Positions 1-8,881 are shown, numbered from the stretch's first letter. The stretch: DNA of 64,000 nt from Henriciella barbarensis (GCF_003576345.1 NZ_QWGB01000014.1:341808-405807); one strand, 5' to 3'. A program made the numbers and translations. Notes: a model not told the origin generated them from the sequence alone.

Positions 1-359
1 ATGAGGACAATGTTCGGGTGAACCGAGTCTGCGGTCGCTTCCAGCCGGGCAGACGTGCCACTGGGCCAGCGTCCGCCCTCAAAATCGCCGAGCAGCCGGA
101 AAGCGGCAGCCGACGTGACAAGTTTCAGGGTAGATGCAGGCGCAAATCTCTGGTCAGTGGCGACAGCGTACACTTCCCCGCCATCGAGCGAGACAACCGA
201 TACGCCCCATCTTCCACCTTCAAGGTCTGGCAACTCGACGTCTTCGGCAACAATCTGCTGCGCAGCCGCAGGAACGACGAGGCACATAGCAGCCAGCATA
301 CCGGCGCCAGCAGCGACGGAACGGCAAAGAGTGGTCAGGCCGGCGACACGTTCACGCAT
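1..359 (-). CDS. dacB: D-alanyl-D-alanine carboxypeptidase/endopeptidase (peptidase S13), 3' part cut by window edge
   Basis: The reading frame opens at an ATG that overlaps the hemB stop codon (ATGCGTGA) and runs off the window edge, giving about 119 residues. The N-terminus has a hydrophobic signal peptide ending near AAAQQ. It is followed by a segment with the serine motif S76-T-L-K79 in the context APASTLKLVTSAAAF, typical of PBP4/DacB-type enzymes. These periplasmic enzymes trim or cut peptidoglycan cross-links. The overlap implies translational coupling with hemB. The SxN and KTG motifs lie outside the window, so activity cannot be judged. Confidence 0.75.
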   Translation of the reverse strand, partial: MRERVAGLTTLCRSVAAGAGMLAAMCLVVPAAAQQIVAEDVELPDLEGGRWGVSVVSLDGGEVYAVATDQRFAPASTLKLVTSAAAFRLLGDFEGGRWPSGTSARLEATADSVHPNIVL

Positions 360-1356
360 TCAGGATCTGAGCCGCCGCTTCGGCGAAGTAGGTGATGACG
401 CCACAGGCGCCCGCCCGCTTGAAACAAAGCAGGGTCTCCATTATCACGCGCTCCTCATCAATCCAGCCGCGCTCACCTGCGGCCTTGATCTGGGCATACT
501 CTCCTGACACCTGGAACGCGATTGTCGGAACCGCGAACGTGTCCGATACGCGCCGTATAATATCGAGATAGGGCAGCCCAGGCTTTACCATGACAAGGTC
601 AGCGCCTTCATCAATGTCCATGGCGACCTCGCGCAGGGCTTCGTCGCTATTTGCCGGGTTCTGCTGATAGGTCTTCTTGTCGCCTTTAAGCGCAGAGGCC
701 GAGCCGATGGCATCGCGATAGGGACCGTAAAAGCCGCTCGCATATTTTGCGGCGTAGGACATGATCATCGTGTTGACCTTGCCCGCCGATTCCAGGGCAT
801 CGCGGATTGCGCCAACGCGGCCATCCATCATGTCAGAAGGGGCCACGATGTCTGCGCCTGCCTCTGCCTGCATGACAGCCTGACGGCGAAGCAGTTCAAC
901 CGTCTGGTCATTCAGGACATAGCCGTCCGCATCTATAACGCCGTCATGTCCATGCGCCGTGAAAGGGTCGAGTGCCACGTCGCAGATAATGCCAACGTCG
1001 GGGGCGGCGTCTTTCATGGCCTTGATCACGGTTGGCACAAGACCGTCAGGATTGAGCGCCTCTGATCCTGCATCATCCTTACGGCCCGGATTGATATGCG
1101 GGAAAATCGCGATCGCGGGGATGCCAAGCTCGCTTGCGCGCCTGGCCGCCTTGGCGGCTTCCGCGACATTCAGCCGGAACAGGCCGGGCATGGAGCCGAC
1201 TGGAATGGTCGGCTCATCGCCATCATGCACGACCATCGACCAGATAAGGTCATCGGGCGTCAGATAGTTTTCAGACGAAAGGTTTCGGACCCAGGCCGAT
1301 TGACGAAGCCTGCGGAGCCGGGTGGACGGGTAGCTTTGCGGAAATGGCGAAGTCAT
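352..1356 (-). CDS. hemB: Delta-aminolevulinic acid dehydratase (porphobilinogen synthase)
   Basis: HemB condenses two 5-aminolevulinate molecules into porphobilinogen in tetrapyrrole synthesis. The 334-residue protein has the two Schiff-base lysines, K204 in SYAAKYASG and K258 in MVKPG. The metal-binding segment around residues 125-139 reads CDVALDPFTAHGHDG. It lacks the cysteine triad of zinc-dependent enzymes, so a magnesium-type active site is inferred. It lies 6 bp downstream of the GNAT gene, and its stop overlaps the dacB-like start, so the three probably form one transcript. Length is normal for the family. Confidence 0.96.
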   Translation of the reverse strand: MTSPFPQSYPSTRLRRLRQSAWVRNLSSENYLTPDDLIWSMVVHDGDEPTIPVGSMPGLFRLNVAEAAKAARRASELGIPAIAIFPHINPGRKDDAGSEALNPDGLVPTVIKAMKDAAPDVGIICDVALDPFTAHGHDGVIDADGYVLNDQTVELLRRQAVMQAEAGADIVAPSDMMDGRVGAIRDALESAGKVNTMIMSYAAKYASGFYGPYRDAIGSASALKGDKKTYQQNPANSDEALREVAMDIDEGADLVMVKPGLPYLDIIRRVSDTFAVPTIAFQVSGEYAQIKAAGERGWIDEERVIMETLLCFKRAGACGVITYFAEAAAQILNA

Positions 1357-1362
1357 GGGTCG

Positions 1363-1911
1363 CTACTTAACGCGCTTTGTGTGTTTGCGAACGGGTTTTC
1401 TCATGAAAACACGTTTCGAAATGTCCATGAAAGGGGCCTGCGAGGTTTCAATGGCCGTCATATAGGGGGCGTACTCTCTGCGCGGCAGCTCGATAAAACC
1501 TAGAGATGCATAGAACGGCGCATTCCATGCGAGGTCGCGAAATGTCGAAAGCGTGATCTGCGACGCCCCTGCATCGGCGGCCCTGCTGTCGAGTCGGGCC
1601 ATAAGCCTGCGACCAATGCCGCGTTTGCCAAAGTCAGGGTGAACGGAGATCTGCTGAAGATAGATATCGCTGTCCACCTTGGTGAACTGGCTGAACCCAA
1701 CGACGCCGTCGACAGACAGTTCGGCAACATCAAGTTGGTCCGCCTCGATCGAGGCGAGCAGATCGTCCTTTTCAACATGATCATCGAGAGCTTCTGGTGA
1801 CAGTAAGCCAGTCGGCACAAACAGCGTCGAGGCGGCAATGTCGACGCGAATGACGGCATCGACGTCGCCAGCATTGGCAGATCTGATATTCAGGGCACAA
1901 GAAGCTGTCAT
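1363..1911 (-). CDS. GNAT family N-acetyltransferase
   Basis: This 182-residue protein has the GNAT acetyl-CoA binding pattern. A beta strand with LQQISVHPDFGKRGIGRRLMA (residues about 90-110) carries the pyrophosphate-binding Q/R-x-x-G-x-G/A core. The C-terminal part contains FYASLGF. Such enzymes transfer acetyl from acetyl-CoA to an amine; the substrate cannot be read from sequence. It lies between the PilZ gene and hemB, all on the minus strand with short gaps. The C-terminal tail is basic. Confidence 0.85.
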   Translation of the reverse strand: MTASCALNIRSANAGDVDAVIRVDIAASTLFVPTGLLSPEALDDHVEKDDLLASIEADQLDVAELSVDGVVGFSQFTKVDSDIYLQQISVHPDFGKRGIGRRLMARLDSRAADAGASQITLSTFRDLAWNAPFYASLGFIELPRREYAPYMTAIETSQAPFMDISKRVFMRKPVRKHTKRVK

Positions 1912-1947
1912 TGAGTTGTCAGCTTCTACCTCGAAACGCTGCGAAAA

Positions 1948-2259
1948 CTAAAGCCTGATCGTCTTCGCGCTCAACAGACGGATACCCACGAGGGGCCCTC
2001 GTTGCCATTGGCGTCTGGCTTCGCAGCGTTTGACCTTGGTGCGGTCAGGGCTAACGAACTCGACTGTGAAAGCTTCCGGTAGGATGGAGGTCTTGTTAAG
2101 CAGGATCTTCGCGCCGCGTTGCGACATGTCCTTTACGACGAAGTTCATCTTGAAACCCGTCTGCAGAATAAGTGTGCCTGAGGTATTCACCTCAAAGCGT
2201 GGAAAGTCGCGTTTATCTGAATGTTCCGACATAGGCATTTCGACGTTCGAGTGCATCAT
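1948..2259 (-). CDS. PilZ domain protein
   Basis: The 103-residue protein is a single PilZ-like domain. An early basic/aromatic motif (KRDFPRFEV) corresponds to the RxxxR c-di-GMP-binding region, and the strand DMSQRGAKI resembles the D/NxSxxG motif. PilZ domains are usually c-di-GMP receptors. The first motif is not a perfect RxxxR, so ligand binding is uncertain. A later Met (MPMSEHSD) is an alternative start. It is the first minus-strand gene upstream of the GNAT and hemB genes. Confidence 0.8.
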   Translation of the reverse strand: MMHSNVEMPMSEHSDKRDFPRFEVNTSGTLILQTGFKMNFVVKDMSQRGAKILLNKTSILPEAFTVEFVSPDRTKVKRCEARRQWQRGPLVGIRLLSAKTIRL

Positions 2260-2507
2260 CGTGTCTCTAAATCAATCTATACTCTGTACTTCTCCTGCAT
2301 TCACCCTCGCATACCATGCGTAGGTAAGAGAAAAGCTTCCTTTATAAGAGTTTACCAATCATTGAAGGCAGATGTCGGATTGCTTGCATCTCTAAACATT
2401 AACCATATTGCCGCATTTTGTTAACGAATACACCCTCCTGGGAGGGCATGATTAACGAAATATCAGGATGAAGGGCGTAACTCTATTCAAACTACAACAA
2501 AAGTTGA

Positions 2508-3020
2508 GTGATGATGGTGGTTACAATGAACAACGCTGCACAAGCAGTGGCCGGTGAAGATACGGTCGCAGAATCTTTCCTGAAATCCCTTTCGCTTCTC
2601 GAGCAGGCGCATCGTCGTCTGCACGATGTCGTCAAGGACGACCTTGAGCGGGGAGGTGAGCGTCACCTGACAGGTGTTCAGGCCCTTCTTCTTTATGAGA
2701 TTGGCGAGAACGAGACCCCGGCGTCGGTGCTGCGTGCTCGCGGTGCCTTTGCGGGCACGAGCCTCTCTTACAATATCAAGAAACTTCAGGAAGGTGGATA
2801 CCTCGTCCAGTCACGCTCGGAAGCTGACAAACGCACTGTGCACCTGCGCCTGACTGAGCGTGGCCACAAGGTCCGCAAGCGTGTCGAGGGTCTCTTCGCT
2901 AAGCAGGCTGACGCCCTTGAGCCGACCGCAAGCGTACGTCCAATGGACCTGACCCAACTCAACAAGACGGTTTCGCGTCTCGAGCGCTTCTGGTCCGACC
3001 AGATCCGCTTCCGTCTCTAG
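2508..3020 (+). CDS. MarR-family winged-helix regulator, LdtR-like
   Basis: The 170-residue protein has a central winged helix. Residues about 50-120 include VQALLLYEIG, a recognition helix with LSYNIKKLQEGGYL, and a wing with SRSEADKRTVHLRLTERG. This arrangement matches the LdtR group of MarR regulators, known in rhizobia to control an L,D-transpeptidase and stress tolerance. Starts at GTG 2508, ATG 2511, ATG 2514 and ATG 2526 are all possible, and no strong ribosome-binding site decides between them. Target genes are not evident here. Confidence 0.82.
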   Translation: MMMVVTMNNAAQAVAGEDTVAESFLKSLSLLEQAHRRLHDVVKDDLERGGERHLTGVQALLLYEIGENETPASVLRARGAFAGTSLSYNIKKLQEGGYLVQSRSEADKRTVHLRLTERGHKVRKRVEGLFAKQADALEPTASVRPMDLTQLNKTVSRLERFWSDQIRFRL

Positions 3021-3038
3021 AAAAAGCTTCAACCTTTG

Positions 3039-3062
3039 GCGGAGAGCGTTATAGCTCTCCGC
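3039..3062 (+). other. RNA hairpin abutting a start codon
   Basis: GCGGAGAGC (3039-3047) and GCTCTCCGC (3054-3062) are perfect 9-bp complements with a 6-nt loop. The hairpin starts 18 nt after the MarR-type gene and ends 2 nt before the ATG at 3065. No U-run follows, so it is not a classical terminator. The only purine-rich sequence before the ATG is inside the hairpin. It may attenuate readthrough or shield the downstream start. Confidence 0.5.
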
Positions 3063-3064
3063 GA

Positions 3065-3763
3065 ATGGTTCGATCTACGCTTTGTCTTGCGGCGTTCATC
3101 TTCGCGATGGACGCCGAAGCCGCTCCCTGGGGGCAGGCTGAGGAGGCCGCCTTCGTCCGCGCGGCGCTCAACCGCACCGAGGTTGAGGGGCTGCAGGGCT
3201 GGCGCACCGATCTTTACACCGAATATGGTCTGACGGACCGATGGACGGTGACCGCCAAGTATGAGCGCGTCACCTTTGATGATTTCGCTGAATTCGAAGC
3301 GAGCGGCTGGCGCACGACATTGCGCCGAAGCTTTGCTCTGTCTGAGGCCTGGGTTGTCTCCGCTGAGGCGGGCGTCCTGGAAGGGGAGGCGATCGGTGGC
3401 GCGTCCGGGTGCCAGTCAACTGGCGGCGAAGCGCGCGCCGGTCTCGCACATTCTTTCTCTCGAAAGACCAAGAAGGTTCAGCGCTATGGCTTCTGGTTCG
3501 CAGAAGCCGCCGTACGCGCTCATTCAGATGGTTGTCAGCGTTATCGGCTTGAGGCGGGGTATGGGCGAGAGATTGCGCGAAATATCTGGCTCGTGCACCA
3601 GTTCTGGCTCGATCAGGGCTCGGAGAATGCGCGCTCGCTCAAACATCAGTTTGAATATGTCCTGCGCCGCGGTGCGTATGATGTTTCGGCAGGCTCTTTG
3701 GTCGAACTCGGCGGCGAGTTTGAAGAAGTGGGGCTATTCGTTTCGCTCGCCCACCGGTTCTGA
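3065..3763 (+). CDS. Predicted small outer-membrane beta-barrel protein of unknown function
   Basis: I do not recognise a named family. The 232-residue protein begins with a signal peptide (MVRSTLCLAAFIFAMDAEA). The rest has regularly spaced amphipathic strands such as RWTVTAKYERV, GFWFAEAAVRAH and EVGLFVSLAHRF. It ends in Phe with alternating hydrophobic residues, the usual signature for outer-membrane insertion. Two cysteines may form a disulphide. It lies 44 bp after the MarR-type gene and overlaps the convergent cytochrome gene by about 30 bp at the 3' end. Confidence 0.65.
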   Translation: MVRSTLCLAAFIFAMDAEAAPWGQAEEAAFVRAALNRTEVEGLQGWRTDLYTEYGLTDRWTVTAKYERVTFDDFAEFEASGWRTTLRRSFALSEAWVVSAEAGVLEGEAIGGASGCQSTGGEARAGLAHSFSRKTKKVQRYGFWFAEAAVRAHSDGCQRYRLEAGYGREIARNIWLVHQFWLDQGSENARSLKHQFEYVLRRGAYDVSAGSLVELGGEFEEVGLFVSLAHRF

Positions 3764-4312
3764 GCCAGGAGTGCCTTGGTTCTCGTCCGTTGCGGCCTTC
3801 TGGTCTGCGTTCTGCCCGGAACTGTAACCACTCTCGACCATGAGGTAGGCGATCACCGCATGGCGGTCGGCGGGCCGCCGCACGCCGGCAAATGTCATTC
3901 GGTTGCCCGGGAGGTAGTCACGCGGGTTGGCAAGCCATTCCTCCAGCCGCTCTGGCGTCCATTCGAAACTTTCTGCTTCCAGTGCTCTTGAATACTGGAA
4001 CCCATCTGCTGTGCCGACGGTACGACCGAATACGCCGTGCAGGTTAGGGCCGACTAGGTTGCGGCCTCTCTCGGTAATCGTGTGGCAGGACTGGCAGTTT
4101 TTGAACGTCCGTCGGCCGAGATTGTAGTCCGCTTGCGAATATGGCGCGGGCAGCGCGTCGAATGATGACTGCAAGCTCGTGGTGGAAGTGTTTGCGATCG
4201 ACGCCGACTCTTGCTCGGTAAAAGGTGCCGCGCCGGGCCCGTCCGCGGTCGTGCGATCGCACGATGCGAACACAGCGCAAGCAGCGCACGCCAGAAATAT
4301 TCTTAAAACCAT
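3734..4312 (-). CDS. Lipoprotein c-type cytochrome (class I)
   Basis: The 192-residue protein has a lipoprotein signal with lipobox cysteine C18 (VFASC). A class I cytochrome c fold spans about residues 60-165. The heme motif is C73-Q-S-C-H77, followed by NLVGPNLHGVFGR, and M139 in NRMTF is the likely axial ligand. This pattern resembles mitochondrial cytochrome c and CycM-like periplasmic electron carriers. Lipid anchoring would hold it to a membrane face, consistent with electron transfer to an oxidase. The C-terminal 25 residues are polar and low-complexity. Its 3' end overlaps the convergent outer-membrane gene. Confidence 0.85.
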   Translation of the reverse strand: MVLRIFLACAACAVFASCDRTTADGPGAAPFTEQESASIANTSTTSLQSSFDALPAPYSQADYNLGRRTFKNCQSCHTITERGRNLVGPNLHGVFGRTVGTADGFQYSRALEAESFEWTPERLEEWLANPRDYLPGNRMTFAGVRRPADRHAVIAYLMVESGYSSGQNADQKAATDENQGTPGSEPVGERNE

Positions 4313-4554
4313 AGAGTTGAGGCCTTATTCTTAGAAGAGCGCCGCCCTATCGTGCGAAAGCACGAAAAAGCGTTTCCGAAGAAAATTCAGGCTAAGCCTG
4401 TCAAATTTCATCGTTCCCGGAGCGCAGCCTTAATCTTCCTTGCTTATTATAAGCAGATAACAGGCGGCTGTGTCTCTTTGAAATGGGACAGATTGAGGCA
4501 TGTGCGCGTATGCGCGAACACCTCTTGCCGCCAGTGATTTGCGCGTGGGCGAAC

Positions 4555-5589
4555 ATGCATTTTCGGCAGCTATCCAGTGTCCTTATACTTTTGACGCTTT
4601 GCCTCTCGACAGGGTTGCTGCCAGCTATGGCCTATCCGTCGCTGCCGGATACACGCTCGCAGTTTCAGCCAGATCGAGACGACGGCTCTACGATTGTGAT
4701 CGAAGAATCCGGTTTGTCGTCGCTCATGGTCAGCAAGGCCTCGCCTTCGAAAACCGCATTGATAGACACCGCGATGGCTCAGCTCTTTGGTGGAGCCCTC
4801 GCGCTACGGCATAGCGACCCCGCGACGATGCGTCCAAAGAGCCAGGCAAGTATGACGAATGCGCTTGAGCCCTCGGACTGGCGTAGTCGCGATGCATGGG
4901 GCGGTTTCCTGGTTGAAGCCCGCCAACGGGCCTCCGGCAGTGGCCACGCTCAGGATGTAGAGACCATAGAGCTCCAGCTTGCATCGCGCTCCATGCAGTC
5001 TCACAGATCGGCTTCGCCCGGGCATGGAGCACCAAGGAATATAAGGCAAGAGGATAGCCGGCCGGTCGCCAGGATGGTGCATTCACCAGAGTTGACCTCC
5101 TCCGATGCAGCGGCTCAGAAGGACAAAGCATTGGTGCGCGTCAGCGCTTCGGCGGTCGAGGTGCGCGCCGTCGAAATGATAGCACCTGTCAGCCCGGTTT
5201 CTGCCGCGCCAGACGGGGAAGGGCCGGGCGAAGCAATGAGCGTGGCCGGGCAGATTGTCGGCAGCGTTTTTATTGATGGAGACGGTGACGGCCAGCCGGG
5301 CAGGGGTGACACCCGTCTTGAGGGGCAGGCAATATACCTTACGCCGCTACAGCCTGACGTGCCACGTTTGGTGCATCGCTCAGTATCCTTTGGCCAGTAC
5401 GCCTTCGAGGGTGTGAAACCCGGCGCCTACCTTCTGTCTGTTTCGATAGGTTGGGAGGACGTTTCGGTCCCCGTAAAGATCGAGCAGGGAAGCTTGGGGC
5501 AACGGATCGACATTGCCGTGCCACCAGAGATCGCCTGGCCGGACCCCATTGGCATCGCGTTGGCTGGCGGTATCGAGGCCGAAGGATAG
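4555..5589 (+). CDS. Secreted protein of unknown function with a C-terminal SdrD-B-like repeat
   Basis: The frame is open from an ATG at 4483. I prefer ATG 4555 because it begins a clear signal peptide (MHFRQLSSVLILLTLCLSTG). Neither start has a strong Shine-Dalgarno. The middle (about 200 residues) is polar, Ala/Ser/Arg-rich and probably disordered. The last 100 residues contain GSVFIDGDGDGQPGRGD and FGQYAFEGVKPGAYLLSV, the beta-sandwich pattern of SdrD-B/carboxypeptidase-regulatory-like domains, with an acidic calcium-type loop. An exported adhesion or cell-surface role is possible but unproven. Confidence 0.6.
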   Translation: MHFRQLSSVLILLTLCLSTGLLPAMAYPSLPDTRSQFQPDRDDGSTIVIEESGLSSLMVSKASPSKTALIDTAMAQLFGGALALRHSDPATMRPKSQASMTNALEPSDWRSRDAWGGFLVEARQRASGSGHAQDVETIELQLASRSMQSHRSASPGHGAPRNIRQEDSRPVARMVHSPELTSSDAAAQKDKALVRVSASAVEVRAVEMIAPVSPVSAAPDGEGPGEAMSVAGQIVGSVFIDGDGDGQPGRGDTRLEGQAIYLTPLQPDVPRLVHRSVSFGQYAFEGVKPGAYLLSVSIGWEDVSVPVKIEQGSLGQRIDIAVPPEIAWPDPIGIALAGGIEAEG

Positions 5590-5601
5590 CGGCCGCAAAC
5601 A

Positions 5602-5631
5602 AAAAGCCCGACCTTGCAGGGCCGGGCTTTT
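5602..5631. terminator. Bidirectional intrinsic terminator
   Basis: AAAAGCCCG (5602-5610) pairs with CGGGCTTTT (5623-5631). The A-run on one arm and the T-run on the other make it usable from both sides. It lies between the convergent secreted-protein gene and trigger factor. Confidence 0.9.
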
Positions 5632-5655
5632 CCAGAAATTATTCTCGAGTGAGGT

Positions 5656-6990
5656 CTATTCCTCGTCGTCGCTCATCAGCTCGTCGCGTGAGACTTTCTC
5701 CTCGTCAATCTTGACCGTCTCGAGCAGGTGATCGACCACCTTGTCTTCGTAGATAGGGGCGCGCAGCTGTGCCATGGCGTTCTCATTCTTCTGGAAGAAT
5801 TCAATCACCTGACGCTCCTGACCCGGATAGCGCTGGGCTTCGCGGATGAGGGCCTGCTGGACCTCTTGCTCGGAGATCTTGATCTCCTGAATACGGCCGA
5901 TTTCGGCGAGCACGAGGCCGAGGCGCACGCGACGCTCAGCGATCTTGCGGTACTCGTCTTTCAGCTCGTCTTCTGACTTTTCCTTGTCCTCATCACTGAC
6001 ACGGCCGGCGTCCATTTCGGACTGAAGCTGCTGCCAGATCTGGTCGAACTCCATGTCGACCATCTTTGGTGGAAGCTCAAAATCATGCTTCTCATCAAGG
6101 ACATCAAGGAGGTGACGCTTCGCCTTGGCGCGGGCCGCATTGTCGAGCTCCTGCTGAAGCTGCGTTTTAAGCATGGTCTTCAGCTCTTCGAGCGACTCAA
6201 TGCCGAGGCCTTTGGCGAACTCTTCATCGACGTCCGGCTTCTTGGGGGCGCGAACTTCGTTGACCTTCACTTCGAAGACCGCCGCTTTACCAGCAAGATG
6301 CTCTGCCTGGTACTCTTCCGGGAAGGTGACTTCGACGTCTTTTTCTTCGCCGGTCTTCAGACCGACCAGCTGTTCCTCAAAGCCCGGAATGAAGCTACCG
6401 GAACCGAGCACGAGCGTGTGCCCTTCAGCGGCGCCGCCTTCAAACGGCTCACCGTCGATCTTGCCCACAAAGTCGATGACGACAGCGTCGCCGTCTTTTG
6501 CCTTCGCGGTCTTGCCGCGCGGCTCATACTTCATGTTGTTCTCGGCAACCTGACCAAGTGTCTCTTCAAGTTGCGCATCGTCAACTTCGGCAACTGGCTT
6601 CTTGATGGTGATACCGGACATGTCAGCCGGTTCGAAGTCCGGCATGATGTCGACATGCATGTGGTAGGCGAGGTCTTCTGAGCCCTCGATAACCTTTTCC
6701 ATGTCGCTTTCCATGTGCATGTCTGGCTGTGAAGCAGGGCGGATCTCGGCGTCCGTAATCGCCTTCTCGCTCGTTTCCTTCATCACGGCTTCAACGACTT
6801 CGCCCATCAGGGACTGGCCGAACATCTTGCGCACGTGGGAGGCAGGCACCTTGCCTGGGCGGAAGCCCTTGAGGCGCATCTGCGGCCGGATTTCCTCGAT
6901 CCGCGCTTCCAGGCGTGCCTTGAGCTCGCTGGCAGGCACCTTGACCTTGTACATGCGGCTCAGGCCATCAGACGTTTCGGTGCATTCCAT
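5656..6990 (-). CDS. tig: Trigger factor
   Basis: Trigger factor is the ribosome-docked chaperone with peptidyl-prolyl isomerase activity. The 444-residue protein has all three parts. An N-terminal ribosome-binding domain carries the signature GFRPGKVP near residue 44. An FKBP-type PPIase domain runs from about residue 165 to 245 (GDAVVIDFVGKIDG, FIPGFEEQL). A long helical C-terminal chaperone region follows and ends in an acidic tail. Length is typical. tRNA-Leu lies upstream on the same strand. Confidence 0.97.
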   Translation of the reverse strand: MECTETSDGLSRMYKVKVPASELKARLEARIEEIRPQMRLKGFRPGKVPASHVRKMFGQSLMGEVVEAVMKETSEKAITDAEIRPASQPDMHMESDMEKVIEGSEDLAYHMHVDIMPDFEPADMSGITIKKPVAEVDDAQLEETLGQVAENNMKYEPRGKTAKAKDGDAVVIDFVGKIDGEPFEGGAAEGHTLVLGSGSFIPGFEEQLVGLKTGEEKDVEVTFPEEYQAEHLAGKAAVFEVKVNEVRAPKKPDVDEEFAKGLGIESLEELKTMLKTQLQQELDNAARAKAKRHLLDVLDEKHDFELPPKMVDMEFDQIWQQLQSEMDAGRVSDEDKEKSEDELKDEYRKIAERRVRLGLVLAEIGRIQEIKISEQEVQQALIREAQRYPGQERQVIEFFQKNENAMAQLRAPIYEDKVVDHLLETVKIDEEKVSRDELMSDDEE

Positions 6991-7158
6991 TTTGTCATTC
7001 CTTATGCCGTCTAGCCCTGTGGCTTCAGGCTTTGGCGTTGGTTTTTCCTAGAAGCGGCGGTGTATGTCACAGCGTGTCTGGACTGTCCATGCATGGCGCT
7101 GAAGCAATTTCACATGCGCTGAAGCTGCCTCGGAGGCGGCTTCGCGCTTGCTGTGAAG

Positions 7159-7243
7159 TGGTGCGGATGGAGGGACTTGAACCCCCACGCCTCGCGGCGC
7201 CAGAACCTAAATCTGGTGCGTCTACCAATTTCGCCACATCCGC
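7159..7243 (-). tRNA. tRNA-Leu (anticodon UAG)
   Basis: On the minus strand the acceptor GCGGATG pairs with CATCCGC. The anticodon arm CCAGA-TTTAGGT-TCTGG gives anticodon TAG. A type II variable arm and the T-loop GTTCAAGTC are present. The discriminator A and CCA are encoded (7159-7162), giving 85 nt in total. Confidence 0.95.
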
Positions 7244-7292
7244 ATGTGGGGTTAACCCAGAGATGGTCTCCTACTGGCGTGCCCTCGGCCTA

Positions 7293-8138
7293 TCAAGCGC
7301 GTCTTGCATAAAATTCGCTCAGCAGGGCAGGCAGCGCGTCGGCGAGGTCTTCCGAAATGAGCCCCGGTCCGATCCGGCGGGCGAGTTCTCCATGGCACCA
7401 GGCACCGGCGCAGGCGGCGCGGTAAGCGTCCATGCCTTGCGCCATGAGGCCTGCAATCATGCCAGCCAGAACGTCGCCGCTGCCTGCAGTTGCGAGGAAT
7501 GGCGAGGCGTGCCTGTTTGCGGTGAGGCGGCCGTCGGGTGCTGCAATCAGGGTCTCGCTACCCTTCAGAAGGACAATTGAACCGGAACGGGCGGCCGCGA
7601 TGACGGTGGCTTCGGGGCGGGTGTACTGGTCCAGCAGGCCGGGAAACACCCGTTCGAATTCGCCATCATGCGGCGTCAGGACTGACGGGCGGGTAATGGC
7701 GTTGAAAAGGTCGTCCGTGCGGTCCTTGAACACAGTCAGTGCATCAGCGTCGAGGACGCTGGTGCCTGCATGTCTGAGCACCGCTAATGTGTTTTCACGG
7801 GTTTCGGAGTTCACCCCGGCGGCGGGTCCGATCAGGACGCCTCTGGTGCCTTCGGCGAGTTCTGCCAGCGCGTCTGGTGTGCTGAACGGCTTGATCATCA
7901 CAGCCGTCTCATGGGCGGCGTTCACAAGTGTCGCCGATGGCGGGCAGAAGAGAGTGGCGAGTCCAGCGCCGATGCGAAGGCCTGCGCGGGCAGCAAGCCG
8001 AGCGGCACCGGTTGAGGCGGCGGGCCCGGTCACGACGCCTAGCGCGCCGCGTTTGTGCTTGTGGCCATCGGGTTCCGGCCAGGGCCAGAGCGGTAGCCAG
8101 AGGTCAGGGTGGTTGGTCTCAGCGGTGGAGGACGTCAT
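7293..8138 (-). CDS. nnrD: ADP-dependent NAD(P)H-hydrate dehydratase
   Basis: NnrD repairs hydrated NAD(P)H by ADP-dependent dehydration. The 281-residue protein has the ribokinase-like fold of this family. Markers are GVVTGPAASTGAARLA near the N-terminus, LTPHDGEF around residue 155 and the signature GSGDVLAGMIAGLMAQG near 225. Only the dehydratase domain is present; many bacteria fuse it to the NnrE epimerase. It lies near glnB-glnA but on the opposite strand. Confidence 0.93.
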   Translation of the reverse strand: MTSSTAETNHPDLWLPLWPWPEPDGHKHKRGALGVVTGPAASTGAARLAARAGLRIGAGLATLFCPPSATLVNAAHETAVMIKPFSTPDALAELAEGTRGVLIGPAAGVNSETRENTLAVLRHAGTSVLDADALTVFKDRTDDLFNAITRPSVLTPHDGEFERVFPGLLDQYTRPEATVIAAARSGSIVLLKGSETLIAAPDGRLTANRHASPFLATAGSGDVLAGMIAGLMAQGMDAYRAACAGAWCHGELARRIGPGLISEDLADALPALLSEFYARRA

Positions 8139-8239
8139 CTCGGCCCTTCTTGGATACCTTGCCGGGGGAAAGTGTAGCGCTTGTTCCGGAAAATCATGGT
8201 GCAGTGACGGTGTACTGGCGGTGTTTCTGAGAGTGCTTT

Positions 8240-8779
8240 TCAGAGCACCCTGGTCGCCGCTTCGCTTCCGCGCCGTTCAACGCTGAGCTTGTCGCCCTCG
8301 CGCTTGAGGACGGTGACCGAGCAATGACCTGGACGGAAGCTGGTGACGAGGTCGCTTCCTTCGAGGTGACCGACAATCGTGTTGATCGCGATGAAGTGAG
8401 AAAAGACGACTGTGTCGTTTTCGATCGTGGCTAGGCGTGAAATGAGATCGCTGCGCCAGTCGGCTACCACGGTCGGGGCTGCGTCCCAGTTGCCGCTCAT
8501 GAAACCGCGAAGCCATTCGACCCGGTCGCTGAGGCCTTCAAGTGTCGGGATTTCACTGACAGCGGGGTCGGTGGCGACCTGAAGTCCGGACGTGCTTGCA
8601 AACGGGCGAGAGGTTTCCTGACATCGGCGCATCGGGCTCGCAATGATCTGGCTGGCCGATTGCTTGCCCAGTTCTGCGGCGACCGCTTTGGCCTGCTTCA
8701 GTCCGAGTGCAGAGAGACCCGGATCCGGCGCGGTGCCCCAGCCTGCTTCTGCTTCACCGTGCCTGACGAAATAGATCAT
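8240..8779 (-). CDS. Histidine phosphatase family protein (SixA-like)
   Basis: This 179-residue protein begins at ATG 8779 (MIYFVRHGEAEAG). The frame stays open upstream, but the catalytic RHGE motif is expected within the first ten residues, so this start is preferred. Other family markers are SPMRRCQET (second Arg) and FSHFIAINTI (second catalytic His). The size and short form resemble SixA phosphohistidine phosphatases and small phosphoglycerate-mutase-like enzymes. The substrate is unknown. Confidence 0.85.
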   Translation of the reverse strand: MIYFVRHGEAEAGWGTAPDPGLSALGLKQAKAVAAELGKQSASQIIASPMRRCQETSRPFASTSGLQVATDPAVSEIPTLEGLSDRVEWLRGFMSGNWDAAPTVVADWRSDLISRLATIENDTVVFSHFIAINTIVGHLEGSDLVTSFRPGHCSVTVLKREGDKLSVERRGSEAATRVL

Positions 8780-8881
8780 GTATTGCCTCGAACTGATTGT
8801 CTGGGCTGGCTGGTCGCCAGCTATGGCAACAAGCATCCAATGAAATCAGTTCCAGAACAACCGGGCAGTCAGGGCTCTGGT

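Noticed and set aside
2399..2424. CtrA-like half sites (TTAACCAT and TTAAC)
   Set aside because: The spacing of 18 bp does not fit the TTAA-N7-TTAA consensus.
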